This document shows, piece after piece, positions 34,596 to 44,861 of a stretch of DNA of 64,000 nt. This DNA is from JACDDK01 sp038198445 (GTDB lineage: Bacteria; Actinomycetota; Rubrobacteria; Rubrobacterales; Rubrobacteraceae), in NCBI GenBank assembly GCA_038198445.1, contig JBBPZZ010000085.1:17576-81575 (forward strand). Reading direction: 5' to 3'. A program made the position numbers and the translations under genes. The notes beneath the pieces were generated by a model, which was not told the origin of the DNA, made no database searches, and saw only the letters and a program-made list of their open reading frames with translations. Numbering within the stretch: position 1 is the first letter of the stretch; every line of letters begins with the position of its first letter.

Positions 34596-35564
34596 CTACT
34601 CTTCTTCGCGCTCCCTATTTTCCGGGATGTAGAGCGCGCGTCTAAGAGGATTCTCGTGATGGCTCCAGCCGCCGGGACTGACGTTCTCCGTGCTCTCCAG
34701 GAACATTGCGGCGCGGGCGTCCAGGTTATCTATGAGGTTCACCAGCAACGCTTCGAGGGTCTTCGGCTGTATGGGCGAGCCGTACTCGATCTCCCCCTGA
34801 TGCGCGAGCAGGATGTGCGAGATTTGCAGCCTTAGCTCCTCCGGGAACCCCGGCATCGTGGCGATGTAAGAAGCGACTGTCCGCTCACCCAGGACTACAT
34901 GCCCTTCCAGCCGGCCCTCCGTGGTGTAAGCGAACCCGCCTCCGCCCCACGAGAGTTCCCGGACCTTCCCCACGTCATGAAACACAACACCAAAGATCAA
35001 CAGGTCGCGGTTGACGGGATAGGTCTCGGCCACGATGCGCGCCATCCTCAAGCACTGGACGGAATGCTCCAGTAGACCACCGATGCGCGCGTGATGCATA
35101 CCCTTGGCCGCCGGAGCCGAGCAAAAAGCGTCCCACAACTCATCGTCGGCGACCATGCGCCCGAACAAGTCGCGCAGGTTCTCATCCTCCAGGTTTCGCC
35201 CGGCGAGCTCGATCTCGGCGGCGAGGGCCAGCCGGTCTTTCTCCGTGGCGGGCAGGTAATCTTCTTCAGAGACCTCCTCCTGGTTCAAGACCTGAAGCCG
35301 CTCTATCTTGACCTGGAGTGTCCCGCGGTACTCGTGGGAATGTCCTTCGACGCGTACATAAGAAGGATCGGGGAGCCCCTGCAAGAGGTCATGCGGCAAC
35401 CCCCACATCCGGGCGTCCACGGACCCCGTGCGGTCGACCAGCTTTAGCGATAAGTAAGGGGCTCCGCGAGTATCCTTACGGACGTTACAGTCGGCGGCAA
35501 GGAAAGTCGAGCGCAGGTTCATACCAGGCTGCAGGTCCCGCGCCCAGACTTTCTCCGTATTCAG
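34596..35564 (-). CDS. yhaM: YhaM-like 3'-5' exoribonuclease (OB fold plus HD domain), apparent CTG start
   Basis: Residues ~8-85 form an OB fold (PYLSLKLVDRTGSVDARMW), and an HD metal-phosphohydrolase domain follows, with GLLEHSVQC, FHDVGKVREL and HQGEIEYGSP. YhaM degrades RNA and DNA from 3' ends. ATG 35522 would cut the first strand, KVWARDLQPG. TAG at 35577-35579 closes the frame, and no ATG, GTG or TTG lies between. CTG at 35562-35564 follows AGAAGGG by seven bases and is the best start; ATC at 35568-35570 is too close. It comes 35 bases after the permease stop. Confidence 0.82.
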   Translation of the reverse strand: MNTEKVWARDLQPGMNLRSTFLAADCNVRKDTRGAPYLSLKLVDRTGSVDARMWGLPHDLLQGLPDPSYVRVEGHSHEYRGTLQVKIERLQVLNQEEVSEEDYLPATEKDRLALAAEIELAGRNLEDENLRDLFGRMVADDELWDAFCSAPAAKGMHHARIGGLLEHSVQCLRMARIVAETYPVNRDLLIFGVVFHDVGKVRELSWGGGGFAYTTEGRLEGHVVLGERTVASYIATMPGFPEELRLQISHILLAHQGEIEYGSPIQPKTLEALLVNLIDNLDARAAMFLESTENVSPGGWSHHENPLRRALYIPENREREEE

Positions 35565-35599
35565 AAGGATGCCCTTCTAGCCGGAAGCCTCTGCGGGAG

Positions 35600-36454
35600 T
35601 TATCCCTTTACGGCTCCGGCGGTAAGACCCGAAACGATCCTGCGCTGGAAGATCAGGACGAGTATCACAAGCGGTATCGTCACGACCACCGCGGCCGCGG
35701 CCTGAGCCCCGTAGTCAACCGTGTAGACGGTGGCGAAGTTCGGGATCGCGACCGTGACCGGCTGGGTGTTCGCGTCGAACAGGAACGTGGCCGCGAACAG
35801 AAACTCGTTCCACGCGAAGATAAACGTCAGGATCGCCGTAGTGAACACCCCCGGTGCCGCCAGCGGCACTATAACCTTTCGGAACGCCTGTATCGTCGTC
35901 GCCCCGTCGACCTTCGCCGCCTCCTCCAGGTCCTTCGGAAGCTCCTTGAAGAACGCCACGAGTATCCAGATAGTCAGCGGCAGCGCGAAGACGGTGTCGG
36001 TAATGATCACTGACCAGTAGGTGTTTATAAGACCGGTCTTGCTGAACAGCACGAAGAGCGGGGCGATGATCGCCACCGCCGGGAAGAAGCTGAGAGCCAG
36101 GATCGTGGTCATCACCGCGCTCTTGAAACGGAACCTTAGCCTCGCTATCGCGTAGGCAGCTATAGCGCCGAAGAACAGGCATATGACGGTCGTCACACCC
36201 GCGATGATGGCACTGTTCAAGAGCGCCTTCCGGAAGTCCGGGTTGCTGAAAATCGTGCCGTAGTTATCCGAGACGGGAGGTGCGATCAGTGTCGTTGCCG
36301 GTGACTGGAAGAGGTCGCTCTTGGTAACGATGCTCATCTTGAAGACCCACAAAAGCGGGAACAGGCTCACCAGGACGAACAGGATGAGGAACACGTAGAA
36401 GAGGATCGTGTTCAGGTTGGTTTTGGACCCTCCGGTTGCTGTTGCGCTAGCCAT
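35600..36454 (-). CDS. Sugar ABC transporter permease, MalG type
   Basis: This 284-residue protein has six hydrophobic helices and the EAA motif (EEAAKVDGATTIQAFRKVIVP) that docks to the ATPase. The N-terminal helix and the overall layout match MalG/SugB-type carbohydrate permeases. It is the last gene of the permease pair, four bases after its partner, and lies downstream of the binding protein. Sugar specificity cannot be predicted from the permease. Confidence 0.9.
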   Translation of the reverse strand: MASATATGGSKTNLNTILFYVFLILFVLVSLFPLLWVFKMSIVTKSDLFQSPATTLIAPPVSDNYGTIFSNPDFRKALLNSAIIAGVTTVICLFFGAIAAYAIARLRFRFKSAVMTTILALSFFPAVAIIAPLFVLFSKTGLINTYWSVIITDTVFALPLTIWILVAFFKELPKDLEEAAKVDGATTIQAFRKVIVPLAAPGVFTTAILTFIFAWNEFLFAATFLFDANTQPVTVAIPNFATVYTVDYGAQAAAAVVVTIPLVILVLIFQRRIVSGLTAGAVKG

Positions 36455-36457
36455 TCT

Positions 36458-37369
36458 CTAATCCTCCGTCGAGGTCTGCATACCCAGACCATAGATAAAG
36501 AACAACGCGAGCAGGAACGCCGTTACGAAGATGAAGACCGCCGCCGCGTTGCCTTCCGCGAACTGTAGCTGACTGATCCTTACGCCCTTGTATACGAAAG
36601 TGCTAAGGGACTCTAGCTGCCGGTTGCTCATCACCCAGAACAGGTCGAAGGCCCGGTAAGAGTCCATCGTCCTGAACAGGACCGCCACCAGAATCGTCGG
36701 CTTTAGGAGCGGCATCGTTATCTGGAAGAAGCGCTGGATGACGTTCGCCCCATCGACCCTCGCGGCCTCGTAGATGTCGCCGGGAATAGTCTGCAGACCC
36801 GCCAGCAAAAGGAGCGCCATGAACGGCGTCGTCTTCCAAACGTCAACCAGGATAGTCGCGATCAGGAGCAGCGTCCTGTCGGAGAGTATTGGCTCGCTGA
36901 TAATGCCTAGGTTGTTCGCGATGGTGTTGATAACACCGACCTGATCCTGGAACATCAGCCGCCACATGGCCGCCGAGATAACCGTCGGGAACGCCCACGG
37001 CACCAGGACCGCCGCGCGCACCAGCCCTCTTCCCCGGAAAGCCCGGTTGATCGCTAACGCTATGCCGAGCCCGATTATGAACTCCAGGAACACACTTACT
37101 ACGGTAAACACGACGGTATTGAATAGCCCATCGAGGAAGTCAGAGTTCTTGAAAAGCTCAGTATAATTCTCAAGGCCGTTGAAGGACCCGGTCTGCGTTA
37201 GCGTTGCTTGGTGAAAGCTCAACCAGACTGAACTGAGTACTGGGTAGAAGGCTATTATCAGGATAATCAGCAGGGCCGGCAGGACCATGTAGTAGGCTGT
37301 GCGCCGCTCGGGGTTACCGAACTCCTCCTTGAACCATCCCCTCTTTTTCTCTCTCGATACAGTCGTCAC
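36458..37369 (-). CDS. Sugar ABC transporter permease, MalF type
   Basis: This 303-residue protein has about six helices and an EAA loop (YEAARVDGANVIQRFFQITMP). The N-terminal segment RRTAYYMVLPALLIILIIAFYP is typical of UgpA/MalF-type permeases (seen here in pieces). It pairs with the gene at 35600 to form the membrane channel. The binding protein gene starts 58 bases upstream on the same strand. Confidence 0.9.
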   Translation of the reverse strand: MTTVSREKKRGWFKEEFGNPERRTAYYMVLPALLIILIIAFYPVLSSVWLSFHQATLTQTGSFNGLENYTELFKNSDFLDGLFNTVVFTVVSVFLEFIIGLGIALAINRAFRGRGLVRAAVLVPWAFPTVISAAMWRLMFQDQVGVINTIANNLGIISEPILSDRTLLLIATILVDVWKTTPFMALLLLAGLQTIPGDIYEAARVDGANVIQRFFQITMPLLKPTILVAVLFRTMDSYRAFDLFWVMSNRQLESLSTFVYKGVRISQLQFAEGNAAAVFIFVTAFLLALFFIYGLGMQTSTED

Positions 37370-37427
37370 GACTCACCTCTCCTTCGAAGCCCCCGGCGGA
37401 GAGATCCCCGCCGGGAGTCTACTTGAG

Positions 37428-38777
37428 TTACGATGCCTGGTCGGCGATCTGCTGCAGTTCTTTCTGAAGCGTTTTCACCGCGCTCTGTGGAGAGACATCG
37501 CCCTTGAACTCCTTGTTGAACTCTTCGGCCATCTTGAGCGACATGTCCGAATAAGCGGGAGAGATAGGCCTTGGGACCGTATTTGCCAGAGCCTCACCGG
37601 CCAGTTTGATTACCGGCACCGCGTCCAGTATCTGCTTGTCCTTGTAGAGTTCCTTGAGCGTCGGCAGGAACGAACCGTTGAGGGCGCGGAACTTCTGCTG
37701 CTCGGGCGCGGTGGCGAACTTGACGAACTCGTAAGCCGTGTCTTGCTTCCCGGAGTCCGAGGCGGCGTTTATGTAAAAGTTCCAGCCGCCCAGCCCGCTG
37801 ACGCTACCCGCCGAGCCCGCTGGCAGCGGGGCGACGCCCACCTGGTTCGTCTTGATCTTGGACTGCTTCGGATCAGCGGCCAGCGCGTACATGTACGGCC
37901 AATTGCGGCAGAACACGCAGTCTCCATTGAGGAAAGTCGTCTGGGATTCAGTCTCCGTGTAGTTCGTCACGGCGAGCGGCGCTACTTGGTCCTGGATAAA
38001 GCTTCGCGGCTGCGCCAGACCTTTTGCGGACTCGGGAGAGTCTATAACGACCTTGCTTTCGTCTTTCGGGTCCAGCACCTTCCCGCCATAGCTGTTGATG
38101 TACTCCAGGCCATTGACGACGCCGCCCTCGTACTGAGAACCCTGGAAGACAAAGCCATACTTCAGGTTCTCGGCCTTCTGGACCTTATCCGACATCTGGC
38201 TCAGTTCGTCCCAGGTCTTGGGTGGCTGTTTGAAGCCATTCTTCTCCAGCAAGTCTTTCCGGTAATAAAGCATCCCCGCGTCCGTGAACCACGGTATGCC
38301 GTAGAGCTTGCCCTGGTAGGTGTTCGAGTTGATCGGTCCTTCGAGGAACTTGCTCCGCTCGGAATCCGACAGGCGGTCCGAGAGGTCGGCGATCCAGCCA
38401 TTGGCCGCGAACTGGGCCGGCCAGATTACGTCTCCACCGATCAAGTCTATATCGCCGCCGCCGGCCTGGAACTGGGTCCGTACCTTGTCGAAGTACTGGC
38501 CCGTATCCGCCGGCATCTCCCGGTACTTAACCGTGTATTTGCCCTTGTTCTGCTTGTTGAACTTGTCCACGAGCTTCTTCAGGCTGCCGGAGGTGTCAGG
38601 ACCGAAGGAGAAGATAATTTGTCCAGAGCCACCCGAACTTCCTCCGCCGCCGCCACAGCCCGCCACGCCCAGCAGCGCCGCCCCCGCCAGACCGGCGCCG
38701 CCGATCTTCAAGAAGTCCTTACGGTTGATCCTGCGCCCAGACGGCTTCTCCGGGCTCTGTCCCTGCTTCTCCGTCAT
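37428..38777 (-). CDS. Extracellular solute-binding lipoprotein (family 1, LpqY-like)
   Basis: This 449-residue sugar-binding lipoprotein has a lipobox LGVAGC with lipidated C41. It is preceded by RRINRKDFLKIGG, a Tat-like motif in which the pair directly before F is R-K (R19-K20) with a further RR at 15-16. A Gly/Ser linker leads to the periplasmic-binding fold. It resembles trehalose/maltose-binding proteins such as LpqY. It is first in the transporter operon; the ATPase gene lies separately upstream. Confidence 0.88.
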   Translation of the reverse strand: MTEKQGQSPEKPSGRRINRKDFLKIGGAGLAGAALLGVAGCGGGGGSSGGSGQIIFSFGPDTSGSLKKLVDKFNKQNKGKYTVKYREMPADTGQYFDKVRTQFQAGGGDIDLIGGDVIWPAQFAANGWIADLSDRLSDSERSKFLEGPINSNTYQGKLYGIPWFTDAGMLYYRKDLLEKNGFKQPPKTWDELSQMSDKVQKAENLKYGFVFQGSQYEGGVVNGLEYINSYGGKVLDPKDESKVVIDSPESAKGLAQPRSFIQDQVAPLAVTNYTETESQTTFLNGDCVFCRNWPYMYALAADPKQSKIKTNQVGVAPLPAGSAGSVSGLGGWNFYINAASDSGKQDTAYEFVKFATAPEQQKFRALNGSFLPTLKELYKDKQILDAVPVIKLAGEALANTVPRPISPAYSDMSLKMAEEFNKEFKGDVSPQSAVKTLQKELQQIADQAS

Positions 38778-38813
38778 TCTCGTCTTCCCTTCTAACTAGA
38801 CACTATTAGCGTA

Positions 38814-38827
38814 GTTCGGGACCGAAC
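38814..38827. promoter_or_regulatory. Palindrome upstream of the sugar-binding lipoprotein gene
   Basis: GTTCGG-GA-CCGAAC is a 6+2+6 inverted repeat located 37 bases upstream of the lipoprotein start. A sugar-responsive repressor would bind in such a place. No regulator gene is adjacent. Confidence 0.3.
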
Positions 38828-38861
38828 GCGGGATGATTCCACATCCGATCCTTCAAGCTCC

Positions 38862-40109
<1,248 letters not shown>

Positions 40110-40158
40110 CCCGCCGCCTCCTATTCATCCGGGCTCGTTGACACCCGCTAGTTCCCAT

Positions 40159-40178
40159 ATTTCCCATTCTCGGGAAAT
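40159..40178. promoter_or_regulatory. Inverted repeat upstream of the sugar ATPase gene
   Basis: ATTTCCC and GGGAAAT form a perfect 7-base inverted repeat around six bases. It lies between the NagZ-like stop (40233) and the ATPase start (40109). It could be an operator or, less likely, a weak terminator because no T-run follows. Its half-sites resemble those of the palindrome at 1154-1170. Confidence 0.3.
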
Positions 40179-40232
40179 CGACCACCCCTATGGCCTACGG
40201 CATTCTACCCTAACTTGAGGCTTCACACTCCA

Positions 40233-41414
40233 TCATCTACTAGGTCCATGCAGGGAGTATTTTTTCTTTACTTTTATTACGCGCTCGACGGAGGCTTGGA
40301 CCTGTTTTTTGGATATCTCTCCAGACTCGACGGCCGCTACTACGGCGTCGTAGGCATCGGCCTGCTCTTGCGGCGGACTGGAGATTATGAGCATATCCGC
40401 CCCCGCCTTTACGGCCTCCACCGCAGCCTTCGCCGGAGGGCCGCCGCCGTTGGCCCCTTTCATAGCCAGGTCGTCGGTGATGACCACCCCCTTGAAACCG
40501 AGATCATCGCGCAACATCCCTACAGCCTTCGGAGAGAGGCTTGCGGGCTTATCGGGGTCAATCGCCGGATAGACCAGATGCCCCACCATCACCATCGGCA
40601 CCCCGGCATCAACGGCGGCCTTGAACGGCGGCAAGTCGTAGGACTTGACGGTAGCGGCGTCGTGATTGATCACGGGCAGACTGATGTGCGAGTCGGTTGC
40701 GGCCGGACCGTGGTTGGGGAAGTGCTTGGCCGACGAGACGACCCCCGCCTCCTTGAAGCCATCGACCGCCGCCGCGCCCATCTCTCCGACCAGCTTCGGG
40801 TCCTCCCCGAAAGACCGTGTCCCGATGGCCGCCCCGAAACCGGTATCCACGTCGGGCGCGAAGTCCGTGTTGACGCCCGCCCGCAAGAGTTCGGTACCCA
40901 TCTTATCGGCGACGAAGCGGGCCTCTTTCGGGTCTCCGCGACCGCCTATAGTAGCGGCGGTGGGTTCGGCGGCGACCCAGGGCGCGTGGGAGACCTCTCC
41001 GCCCTCCTGGTCCACGCCAATAAGCAGCGGTATCTTCGGCTCCGCCTTCATCGAGAGTTTCTGAAGCGAATCCGTTAGTTTTTTCGTCTGCCCCTCGCTC
41101 TCCATGTTGTTTGCGAATAGCAGCACGCCCCCGATGTTCCGCTCCCGGATCATCTTCTCTATGTAGTAGTCCGGCTTCGTCCCGGCCATGCTCACCACGA
41201 ACATCTGCCCCACCATGTCCCGGACGCTCATGTCCTGCACCGTAGCCCCCTTCGCCTTCTTCGCGGTATTCGACGTCTTCTCGTGCGGCTTGCCCGCATT
41301 GCCCGCGTTCTTGCCCGCGGTGTTACCTGAGCATCCGGCTACCACGATAGCGAGTATGGACAATAGGGCTACCGCGCGAAAAATGCGCGATATCTGGGTT
41401 TCCTCGTGGCTCAA
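40233..41414 (-). CDS. nagZ: Glycoside hydrolase family 3 beta-N-acetylhexosaminidase-like lipoprotein
   Basis: This 393-residue secreted lipoprotein has lipobox VVAGC with C28, a Lys/Asn-rich linker, then a GH3 barrel. The KHFPNHGPAATDSH motif, with its acid/base Asp-His pair, and the nucleophile Asp in ITDDLAMKG identify the NagZ subgroup, which removes N-acetylglucosamine from wall fragments or chito-oligosaccharides. It is outside the membrane, next to a sugar importer, which suggests release and uptake of amino sugars; this is inference. Confidence 0.88.
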   Translation of the reverse strand: MSHEETQISRIFRAVALLSILAIVVAGCSGNTAGKNAGNAGKPHEKTSNTAKKAKGATVQDMSVRDMVGQMFVVSMAGTKPDYYIEKMIRERNIGGVLLFANNMESEGQTKKLTDSLQKLSMKAEPKIPLLIGVDQEGGEVSHAPWVAAEPTAATIGGRGDPKEARFVADKMGTELLRAGVNTDFAPDVDTGFGAAIGTRSFGEDPKLVGEMGAAAVDGFKEAGVVSSAKHFPNHGPAATDSHISLPVINHDAATVKSYDLPPFKAAVDAGVPMVMVGHLVYPAIDPDKPASLSPKAVGMLRDDLGFKGVVITDDLAMKGANGGGPPAKAAVEAVKAGADMLIISSPPQEQADAYDAVVAAVESGEISKKQVQASVERVIKVKKKYSLHGPSR

Positions 41415-41488
41415 AATCTCCCTTCGAGCATCCGCGCCGCCAGTTTACCGCTGAGAGAAGCCCGAAGCTCGGGTATCCTTCAGACAGC

Positions 41489-42865
41489 GTGATCGAGCTA
41501 TTCTACGAGTCCGGCACCCTCATAGCCAGCGGCCTCCCCCCAAACGAGCCTCCGCCGGAGCCTTTCGTATGGGACGGACGCACCCGCCAGTGGCGCGCCC
41601 CCGCGAGCGCCTACCGCGACGTATCGCTGAAGTTGCGCGAAATGGGCACGCCGTATAAGGACAAGGCGGCGGCCTTCGAGAAGATCTCTCTTGAGTCTCG
41701 CGTGGCGATGGAGCCGAGGCCGTACCAGCGCGAGGCCCTGGCCGCCTGGCGCCGCGCGGAGCTTCGAGGCGTGGTGGTGCTGCCGACCGGGGCCGGGAAG
41801 ACGGCCGTCGCGGTCAGCGCCATCGAGCGCGCCGGGAGGAGTACGCTGGTGGTCGTGCCTACCCTCGCGTTGCTCAAGCAATGGTACTCGGTGTTGTCGG
41901 ATGCTTTTGGGGGGACGTTGGAGGTTGGTCTGCTAGGCGGCGGGTACCACGAGATCACGGCGCTCACCGTCACCACCTACGACTCGGCCTACATCCACGC
42001 CGAACGCTATGGCGACCGCTTCGCGCTCGTGGTCTACGATGAGGTCCACCATCTGCCCGCACCGAAGAACGCGGTCATCCCGAAGATGCTCCTCGCGCCA
42101 TACTCTCTGGGGCTCACGGCGACCCCCGAGCGCCCCGACGGCGGACACGAGCTTCTGCCGGAGCTGACCGGGCCGGTGGTCTATCGGCGCTCGCCGGAGG
42201 ATCTCGCGGGCACGTATCTCGCCCCCTACGAGTTGATCCGTCTCCCCATAGAGCTGACCGCCCACGAGCGCCACGAATACGCCCTGGCTGACGCCGTCTA
42301 CCGGGACTTCCTGAAGAAACACCACATGCAGATACGCTCCCCGGAGGACTGGCAACGTTTCATCCTGGTCGCATCGACCAGCCACTCGGGGGGCCGAGAT
42401 GCGCTCCTGGCGGCGAGGCGGCGGCGTGAGATCCAGGCCGGGGCAATGCGAAAGGGCGTAACGCTTGAGAACCTGCTTCGCCAGCACTGGGAGGACCGGT
42501 GCATCGTCTTCACCAAGAGCGTGGAGGAAGTGTACGCGATGTCGGAGCGTTTCTTGATCCCCGGCATCACCTACGAGACGCCCGCGCGCGAGCGGAAAGA
42601 GATCCTGGACCGCTTCCGTGAGGGCCGCTACCGGACCATCAGCGCCTCGGACGTCCTGAACGAGGGCGTTGACGTGCCGGACGCGAACGTCGCCATCATC
42701 CTCGCCGGGAGCGCTTCCCACCGCGAGTACGTCCAGCGGCTGGGCCGCATCCTGCGTCCGAAGGGCGGCAAACGCGCCACCCTCTACGAGTTGATCACCG
42801 CCGCGACCGGCGAGGAGGCCGCCTCCCGCCGCCGGCGCGGTATGGTCCGGGAGACCTCCGTCTAG
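41489..42865 (+). CDS. xpb: XPB/Rad25-like DNA helicase
   Basis: This 458-residue superfamily-2 helicase has LPTGAGKTAV (Walker A, ~99-105), YDEVHHLPA (Walker B, ~184-187), GLTATPERPDGG, CIVFTKSVEEVYAM and LGRILRPKGGKRATLYEL. The N-terminal 75 residues match the damage-recognition-like domain of archaeal XPB. The GTG start lies ten bases after a TATCCT box. Its stop overlaps the GTG of the Bax1-like gene by one base, and XPB-Bax1 is a known archaeal helicase-nuclease pair for repair bubbles. Confidence 0.85.
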   Translation: MIELFYESGTLIASGLPPNEPPPEPFVWDGRTRQWRAPASAYRDVSLKLREMGTPYKDKAAAFEKISLESRVAMEPRPYQREALAAWRRAELRGVVVLPTGAGKTAVAVSAIERAGRSTLVVVPTLALLKQWYSVLSDAFGGTLEVGLLGGGYHEITALTVTTYDSAYIHAERYGDRFALVVYDEVHHLPAPKNAVIPKMLLAPYSLGLTATPERPDGGHELLPELTGPVVYRRSPEDLAGTYLAPYELIRLPIELTAHERHEYALADAVYRDFLKKHHMQIRSPEDWQRFILVASTSHSGGRDALLAARRRREIQAGAMRKGVTLENLLRQHWEDRCIVFTKSVEEVYAMSERFLIPGITYETPARERKEILDRFREGRYRTISASDVLNEGVDVPDANVAIILAGSASHREYVQRLGRILRPKGGKRATLYELITAATGEEAASRRRRGMVRETSV

Positions 42866-44094
42866 TGCTGCGCGGCGAACACGTAATGGCCCGCCTCGCC
42901 CGCGGCAGGCTCGTCCCCCACCGGCTCTCGCCGGAGGACCGTCGGACGGTAGATGTCGCGGCGGAGTTATGCGACGTCTACGAGGCGCATCTGGGCAGCC
43001 CAAGCTCCGGGCTCGAAGAGCAACTCCTTGCCAGAGAAGAGGAGCTCGGGCCGCGCCTGGACGCTCGCCGGGGGTTCAAGATCGTGCGCGCCCTCTCGAA
43101 GCTCCTCGAAGAGCGGGCCTCCTGGACGCCTCCGACCACAGCCGACCCTTACACGATCCGCACGCGCCTGTTCGAATTGGCCTCCGCCTTGCCGGAGTTC
43201 CCATCATCCGAACCAGGGCTGCTCGATACCACGACGCGCGAGGATATTGTTTCTCAGGTGGCGCGGGAGACGGGCCTCGAAAGCCCGGCCGCGCTCATGT
43301 ACGCGGATCGGCGTAGCGCCCAGGTCCTCGGCGAGTTCGAGAAGCCTTCTCCGCAAGAGTTGATCCACCGCTACAACGTAGCCCAGGTGCAGGGTGTGCT
43401 GTATTCGGCGCGGGAGTTAGTCGTGGATATCGGTCGTGGGGCCGACGCGCGGCTCATCTTCCACTACGTGAAGCTGATGGCTTTGATCTACCGCCTCGAA
43501 CCTACCGCCAGCGGCTACCGTCTCTACCTCGACGGCCCGCTCTCCATCTTCGGCTCCACCCGCAAATATGGCCTTGCCCTGGCAAAATTCCTCCCCGGCC
43601 TCCTGCTGACCGCGCCCTGGAACCTCTCCGCCTCCATCGAATGGAAAGGCCGCGACGCGGTCCTCGAAGTAGATTCGGACTCCGGCCTGAAGAGTCATTA
43701 CCTGGGTCCAGGAAGAGGCGCCGATTCGGACGACGTGCGACAGGCGTTCGTCCGGGCGTGGAAGCGGGCCAAAGACACCGGAGGCTGGCGCCTCGAACCC
43801 GGAACCGGAATCCTGCCATTCCCAGAGCTAAAGACCGCCCTCGTCCCCGACTTCACCCTGACGAACGCCGAAGGAGATCAGGTACACCTGGAAGTCCTCG
43901 GCTTCTGGTCGGAGCGTCACCTTATAGACCGGACGGCCATGATCCGGGAGGCGTCCGGACGCGGGTACCGCGTGCTGGTGGCCGCCTCCGGAAACCTGGG
44001 CGCCTCGTCAGCCGTCCTCTCCGAAGCCGCGGCCTCCGAAGTAGTTCCTTTCAAGAACCGGCTGGACGTGAAGGCAGTGCTCGCCGCCCTCTAG
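42865..44094 (+). CDS. bax1: Bax1-like (DUF790) nuclease partner of XPB
   Basis: This 409-residue protein matches the DUF790/Bax1 layout: N-terminal LARGRLVPHRLSPEDRR, central HRYNVAQVQGVLYSA and LKLMALIYRLE-like segments, and a C-terminal nuclease core LVPDFTL with HLEVLGFWSERHLIDR (PD-D/ExK-type Asp and Glu). In archaea it cuts 5' of bubbles opened by XPB. Coupling by overlapping stop and start (TAGTG) implies a 1:1 complex. Bacterial cases exist but are rarely studied. Confidence 0.82.
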   Translation: MLRGEHVMARLARGRLVPHRLSPEDRRTVDVAAELCDVYEAHLGSPSSGLEEQLLAREEELGPRLDARRGFKIVRALSKLLEERASWTPPTTADPYTIRTRLFELASALPEFPSSEPGLLDTTTREDIVSQVARETGLESPAALMYADRRSAQVLGEFEKPSPQELIHRYNVAQVQGVLYSARELVVDIGRGADARLIFHYVKLMALIYRLEPTASGYRLYLDGPLSIFGSTRKYGLALAKFLPGLLLTAPWNLSASIEWKGRDAVLEVDSDSGLKSHYLGPGRGADSDDVRQAFVRAWKRAKDTGGWRLEPGTGILPFPELKTALVPDFTLTNAEGDQVHLEVLGFWSERHLIDRTAMIREASGRGYRVLVAASGNLGASSAVLSEAAASEVVPFKNRLDVKAVLAAL

Positions 44095-44135
44095 CGCGCA
44101 ACCCGTTTGGACGGCGTGGAGAATATAATGTAAGG

Positions 44136-44588
44136 ATGTACCGGAATCTCGCGCCTCTAATCGCTCTAACCGCGGGCTGCACCTTCGCCGCGGCACTCTT
44201 CGGCTTCGGTTCGGAGATGTTCGCTTTCAGAAGCTCCTACGGGGGACTCGGCAAGGAGCCTCTGATACTGCTGACAAGACTCGCCGTATACCTGGCTCTC
44301 GCCGGTATTCTCGTATTCAAGGGTGAATGGCGAGGCGTGGCGGCGGCCATCGTTATGGTGGTATGCGCCACGACTATCGAGTGGGCGCTCTTCCCGTACG
44401 CTTACGACTGGGCGTCCACAAGCGACCCCGCGGGCTATGCGAAGAAGTTCGGGGGAAACGGAGTATCCAGACCAACTTACGGCGCCTGGGCGACCTTCGA
44501 CATAATTAGCATCAGCCTTGCAGCAGCGTTCACGCAAGGTCTGCGTATGATGGCGCACGTCAATCCTCAGGGTACTCCGGACGAATGA
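44136..44588 (+). CDS. Unknown four-helix membrane protein
   Basis: This 150-residue protein starts at ATG 44136, preceded by TAAGG. It has about four hydrophobic helices (LIALTAGCTFAAALFGF, LAVYLALAGILVF, VAAAIVMVVCATTIEWAL and FDIISISLAAAFTQG). A loop SYGGLGKEPL lies between the first two helices. No family is recognised. It follows the Bax1 gene by 41 bases on the same strand and its stop converges with the CxxC protein gene. Confidence 0.65.
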   Translation: MYRNLAPLIALTAGCTFAAALFGFGSEMFAFRSSYGGLGKEPLILLTRLAVYLALAGILVFKGEWRGVAAAIVMVVCATTIEWALFPYAYDWASTSDPAGYAKKFGGNGVSRPTYGAWATFDIISISLAAAFTQGLRMMAHVNPQGTPDE

Positions 44589-44829
44589 CCTCGAACTCCT
44601 CATCTTCATCGAAATCTATTAAGTAGACTTCGCCCAGAGCGTTGAAGTCGTAACGCGGCCGGGGCAGTATGCCCTCTATGGAGTCTTCGACTTCGACCTG
44701 CGTGACGAGCTTTCCCCGGCCCTTGCACCTCCGGCACACGAAGGGCCGCCAGGCGGAGCCGTCATCACCGCGTCCACCGCAGTTCGGGCACTCCCTGAAT
44801 CCCTTGTAGCGGATGGTTATAGTTCTCAT
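44560..44829 (-). CDS. Small protein with DnaJ-type zinc-binding cysteine pairs
   Basis: This 89-residue protein has CPNCGGRGDDG and CRRCKGRGK, two CxxCxGxG repeats that bind one zinc as in the DnaJ zinc-finger domain. A short beta-rich N-terminus and an acidic end (DEDEEFEVIRPEYPED) complete it. No J domain is present, so it is not a co-chaperone by itself. It overlaps the end of the membrane protein gene on the opposite strand. Confidence 0.65.
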   Translation of the reverse strand: MRTITIRYKGFRECPNCGGRGDDGSAWRPFVCRRCKGRGKLVTQVEVEDSIEGILPRPRYDFNALGEVYLIDFDEDEEFEVIRPEYPED

Positions 44830-44861
44830 GCCGAAATACTACCAACACGATAGGAGCGCGC

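Noticed and set aside
37299..38795. Long open frame (498 codons) on the plus strand opposite the sugar-binding lipoprotein
   Set aside because: It mirrors a certain gene and its sequence is Leu/Arg/Val/Asp-rich without domains.
41451..41479. Leaderless promoter for the XPB gene
   Set aside because: TATCCT at 41474-41479 is well placed ten bases before GTG, but no -35 box is at a good distance, so it is only noted.
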